Source of the DNA: Pseudaminobacter soli (ex Li et al. 2025)
GTDB lineage: Bacteria > Pseudomonadota > Alphaproteobacteria > Rhizobiales > Rhizobiaceae
NCBI RefSeq assembly: GCF_003012705.1
Contig: NZ_PXYL01000033.1
Span: forward strand, 1 to 32,337
Reading direction: 5' to 3'
Length of the DNA: 32,337 bases
Shown: in pieces, positions 31,819 to 32,337 of the stretch
Layout of the letters: each line of letters begins with the position of its first letter
How positions within the stretch are numbered: the first letter of the stretch is position 1
Notes under the pieces: generated by a model
Database searches by the model: none
Seen by the model: only the letters and a program-made list of their open reading frames with translations
Told to the model about the DNA's origin: nothing
Position numbers and translations under genes: made by a program

Positions 31819-32004
31819 TTACTGGCAGCCTTCCGGCAGATTATCGAGCCATTCCTTGGCGTCTTCGGCTCGAACGAGTGTCGTGCGACCAGCCTTCCGA
31901 ACCTTCAGTAGTCCTGCCTTGGTCTGCTCGTAGAAATGGGTCCGGCTCACGCCGAACGCCTGGTAGAACTCGTTCACGGTGTTAGGTGTGCTTTTCGGGC
32001 GCAT
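31819..32004 (-). CDS. Excisionase/AlpA-like helix-turn-helix protein
   Basis: A 61-residue single-domain DNA-binding protein with a MerR/excisionase-like HTH: NTVNEFYQAFGVSRTHFYEQ, then AGLLKVRKAGRTTLVRAEDA and a C-terminal helix EWLDNLPE. This is the HTH_17 type used as recombination directionality factors by integrated elements. It lies 113 bases beyond the tRNA-Ser 3' end and points toward it. No integrase is seen in the window. It may belong to an integrative element that uses this tRNA, possibly a decayed one. Confidence 0.85.
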   Translation of the reverse strand: MRPKSTPNTVNEFYQAFGVSRTHFYEQTKAGLLKVRKAGRTTLVRAEDAKEWLDNLPEGCQ

Positions 32005-32007
32005 CGG

Positions 32008-32109
32008 TCACAGCGCTGCCCTCCATGCCATGCAGATCCAGACGCCGGCGATGCCGACACTCACGATAGATGAGAGCAGGACGAGCTCGAGGGGTCGAAG
32101 CCGCTTCAG
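32008..32109 (-). CDS. Possible small single-span membrane peptide upstream of the excisionase-like gene
   Basis: A frame ending in TGA three bases before the excisionase-like ATG encodes a basic start (LKRLRPLE), a hydrophobic span (LVLLSSIVSVGIAGVWICMA) and WRAAL. No ATG, GTG or TTG begins it. CTG at 32109, overlapping the previous stop and preceded by GGCGGAGG, is the only close candidate. It may be a real coupled gene with a rare start or chance hydrophobicity. Confidence 0.3.
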   Translation of the reverse strand: MKRLRPLELVLLSSIVSVGIAGVWICMAWRAAL

Positions 32110-32216
32110 CCTCCGCCACCTCCCACGAACAGATGTGGGTGGCGCTGCTTGGCCAGCGATACCAGTCTTTCAAACTCGGCATCCCCAAGCTCGAAACGAA
32201 TGGTGTCCAGCACCAC
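32106..32216 (-). pseudogene. Fragment of an unknown gene, 5' end lost at the IS junction
   Basis: A frame reading LDTIRFELGDAEFERLVSLA and then KQRHPHLFVGGGGG looks coding (amphipathic, good codon use). It has no ribosome binding site, and a stop lies just upstream where the IS3 relic ends. I read it as the 3' part of an island gene interrupted by the insertion. Function is unknown. Confidence 0.35.
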
Positions 32217-32226
32217 ACGGCGACGA

Positions 32227-32337
32227 TCATCTGGTCATTCGGCAAAAGCCGATGGTTTTACACGCCCGCGTTTCACTCATCCGATGTTGGTTCACCAGAT
32301 ACGCGACAGCTCTCCGCTTTGCTGCGGGCGTCACCAC
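32227..32337 (-). pseudogene. Relic of an IS3-family orfB, N-terminal part only
   Basis: Reading leftward from the window edge, the frame gives VVTPAAKRRAVAYLVNQHRM and then SETRACKTIGFCRMTR before a TGA at 32227-32229. It aligns with the first residues of the intact transposase at the left edge ([11 protein letters not shown].., [10 protein letters not shown]). Homology stops at about residue 33, far short of the catalytic core, so this copy is dead. Sequence beyond the window would show the rest of the element. Confidence 0.75.

Noticed and set aside
31982-32245. An 87-codon minus-strand frame upstream of the excisionase-like gene
   Set aside because: It runs across the IS junction in a different frame from the IS relic and the small coding-like frames, and its product has no plausible domain.
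1-32337. CRISPR array, rRNA genes or a replication origin
   Set aside because: No regularly spaced direct repeats, no rRNA-like sequence and no iteron or DnaA-box cluster were seen.

Overview
The window looks like a high-GC alphaproteobacterial chromosome of the Rhizobiales, most likely Mesorhizobium or another Phyllobacteriaceae. The basis is protein style, dense overlapping operons (ATGA and TGATG junctions), the ubiE-ubiB-coaBC order, and a rhizobial type of palindromic repeat. This is recognition from memory; no search was run.

Layout. 1-2.5 kb is a mobile or decayed edge: an IS3-family transposase (IS407-like end), two unrecognised ORFs, a small frameshifted gene and a pair of Fur-box-like sites, closed by a strong terminator. 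2.6-8.0 kb, minus strand, is mostly housekeeping: ubiE, ubiB, coaBC and a beta-class GST. A toxin-antitoxin locus with two tandem antitoxins and one PIN toxin sits between ubiB and coaBC. 8.1-19.1 kb is a nucleoside salvage and transport block. It holds add and upp (plus strand), a TIGR02281-type aspartic protease, a divergent AraC regulator/NepI-like exporter pair, and a minus-strand run of a nucleoside-type ABC ATPase, two permeases, cdd, punA and deoA. The BMP-family binding protein expected with this importer lies 10 kb away at 29.1-30.1 kb.

19.3-20.2 kb carries slyX and a small conserved-looking gene. 20.2-27.3 kb is a second catabolic locus: nitrilase-family amidase, PotABCD-like ABC importer, an agmatinase-family ureohydrolase and a divergent GcvA-like LysR regulator. 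Together these suggest uptake of a polyamine or guanidino compound and release of ammonia and urea. The ureohydrolase gene has an unusually structured leader directly before its ribosome binding site. 27.3-31.4 kb has a GNAT acetyltransferase, an MFS transporter, the BMP protein, msrA and a small membrane protein. 31.6 kb is tRNA-Ser(GGA), followed immediately by an excisionase-like HTH gene, small fragments and an IS3 relic, which is the signature of an integrated element at a tRNA.

Working together: imported nucleosides would be deaminated (Cdd, Add) and phosphorolysed (PunA, DeoA), with uracil recovered by Upp and excess purine nucleoside exported by the NepI-like protein. The least explained parts are the guanidino/polyamine locus with its leader RNA candidate, the two-antitoxin module, and the unrecognised ORFs near the left IS.
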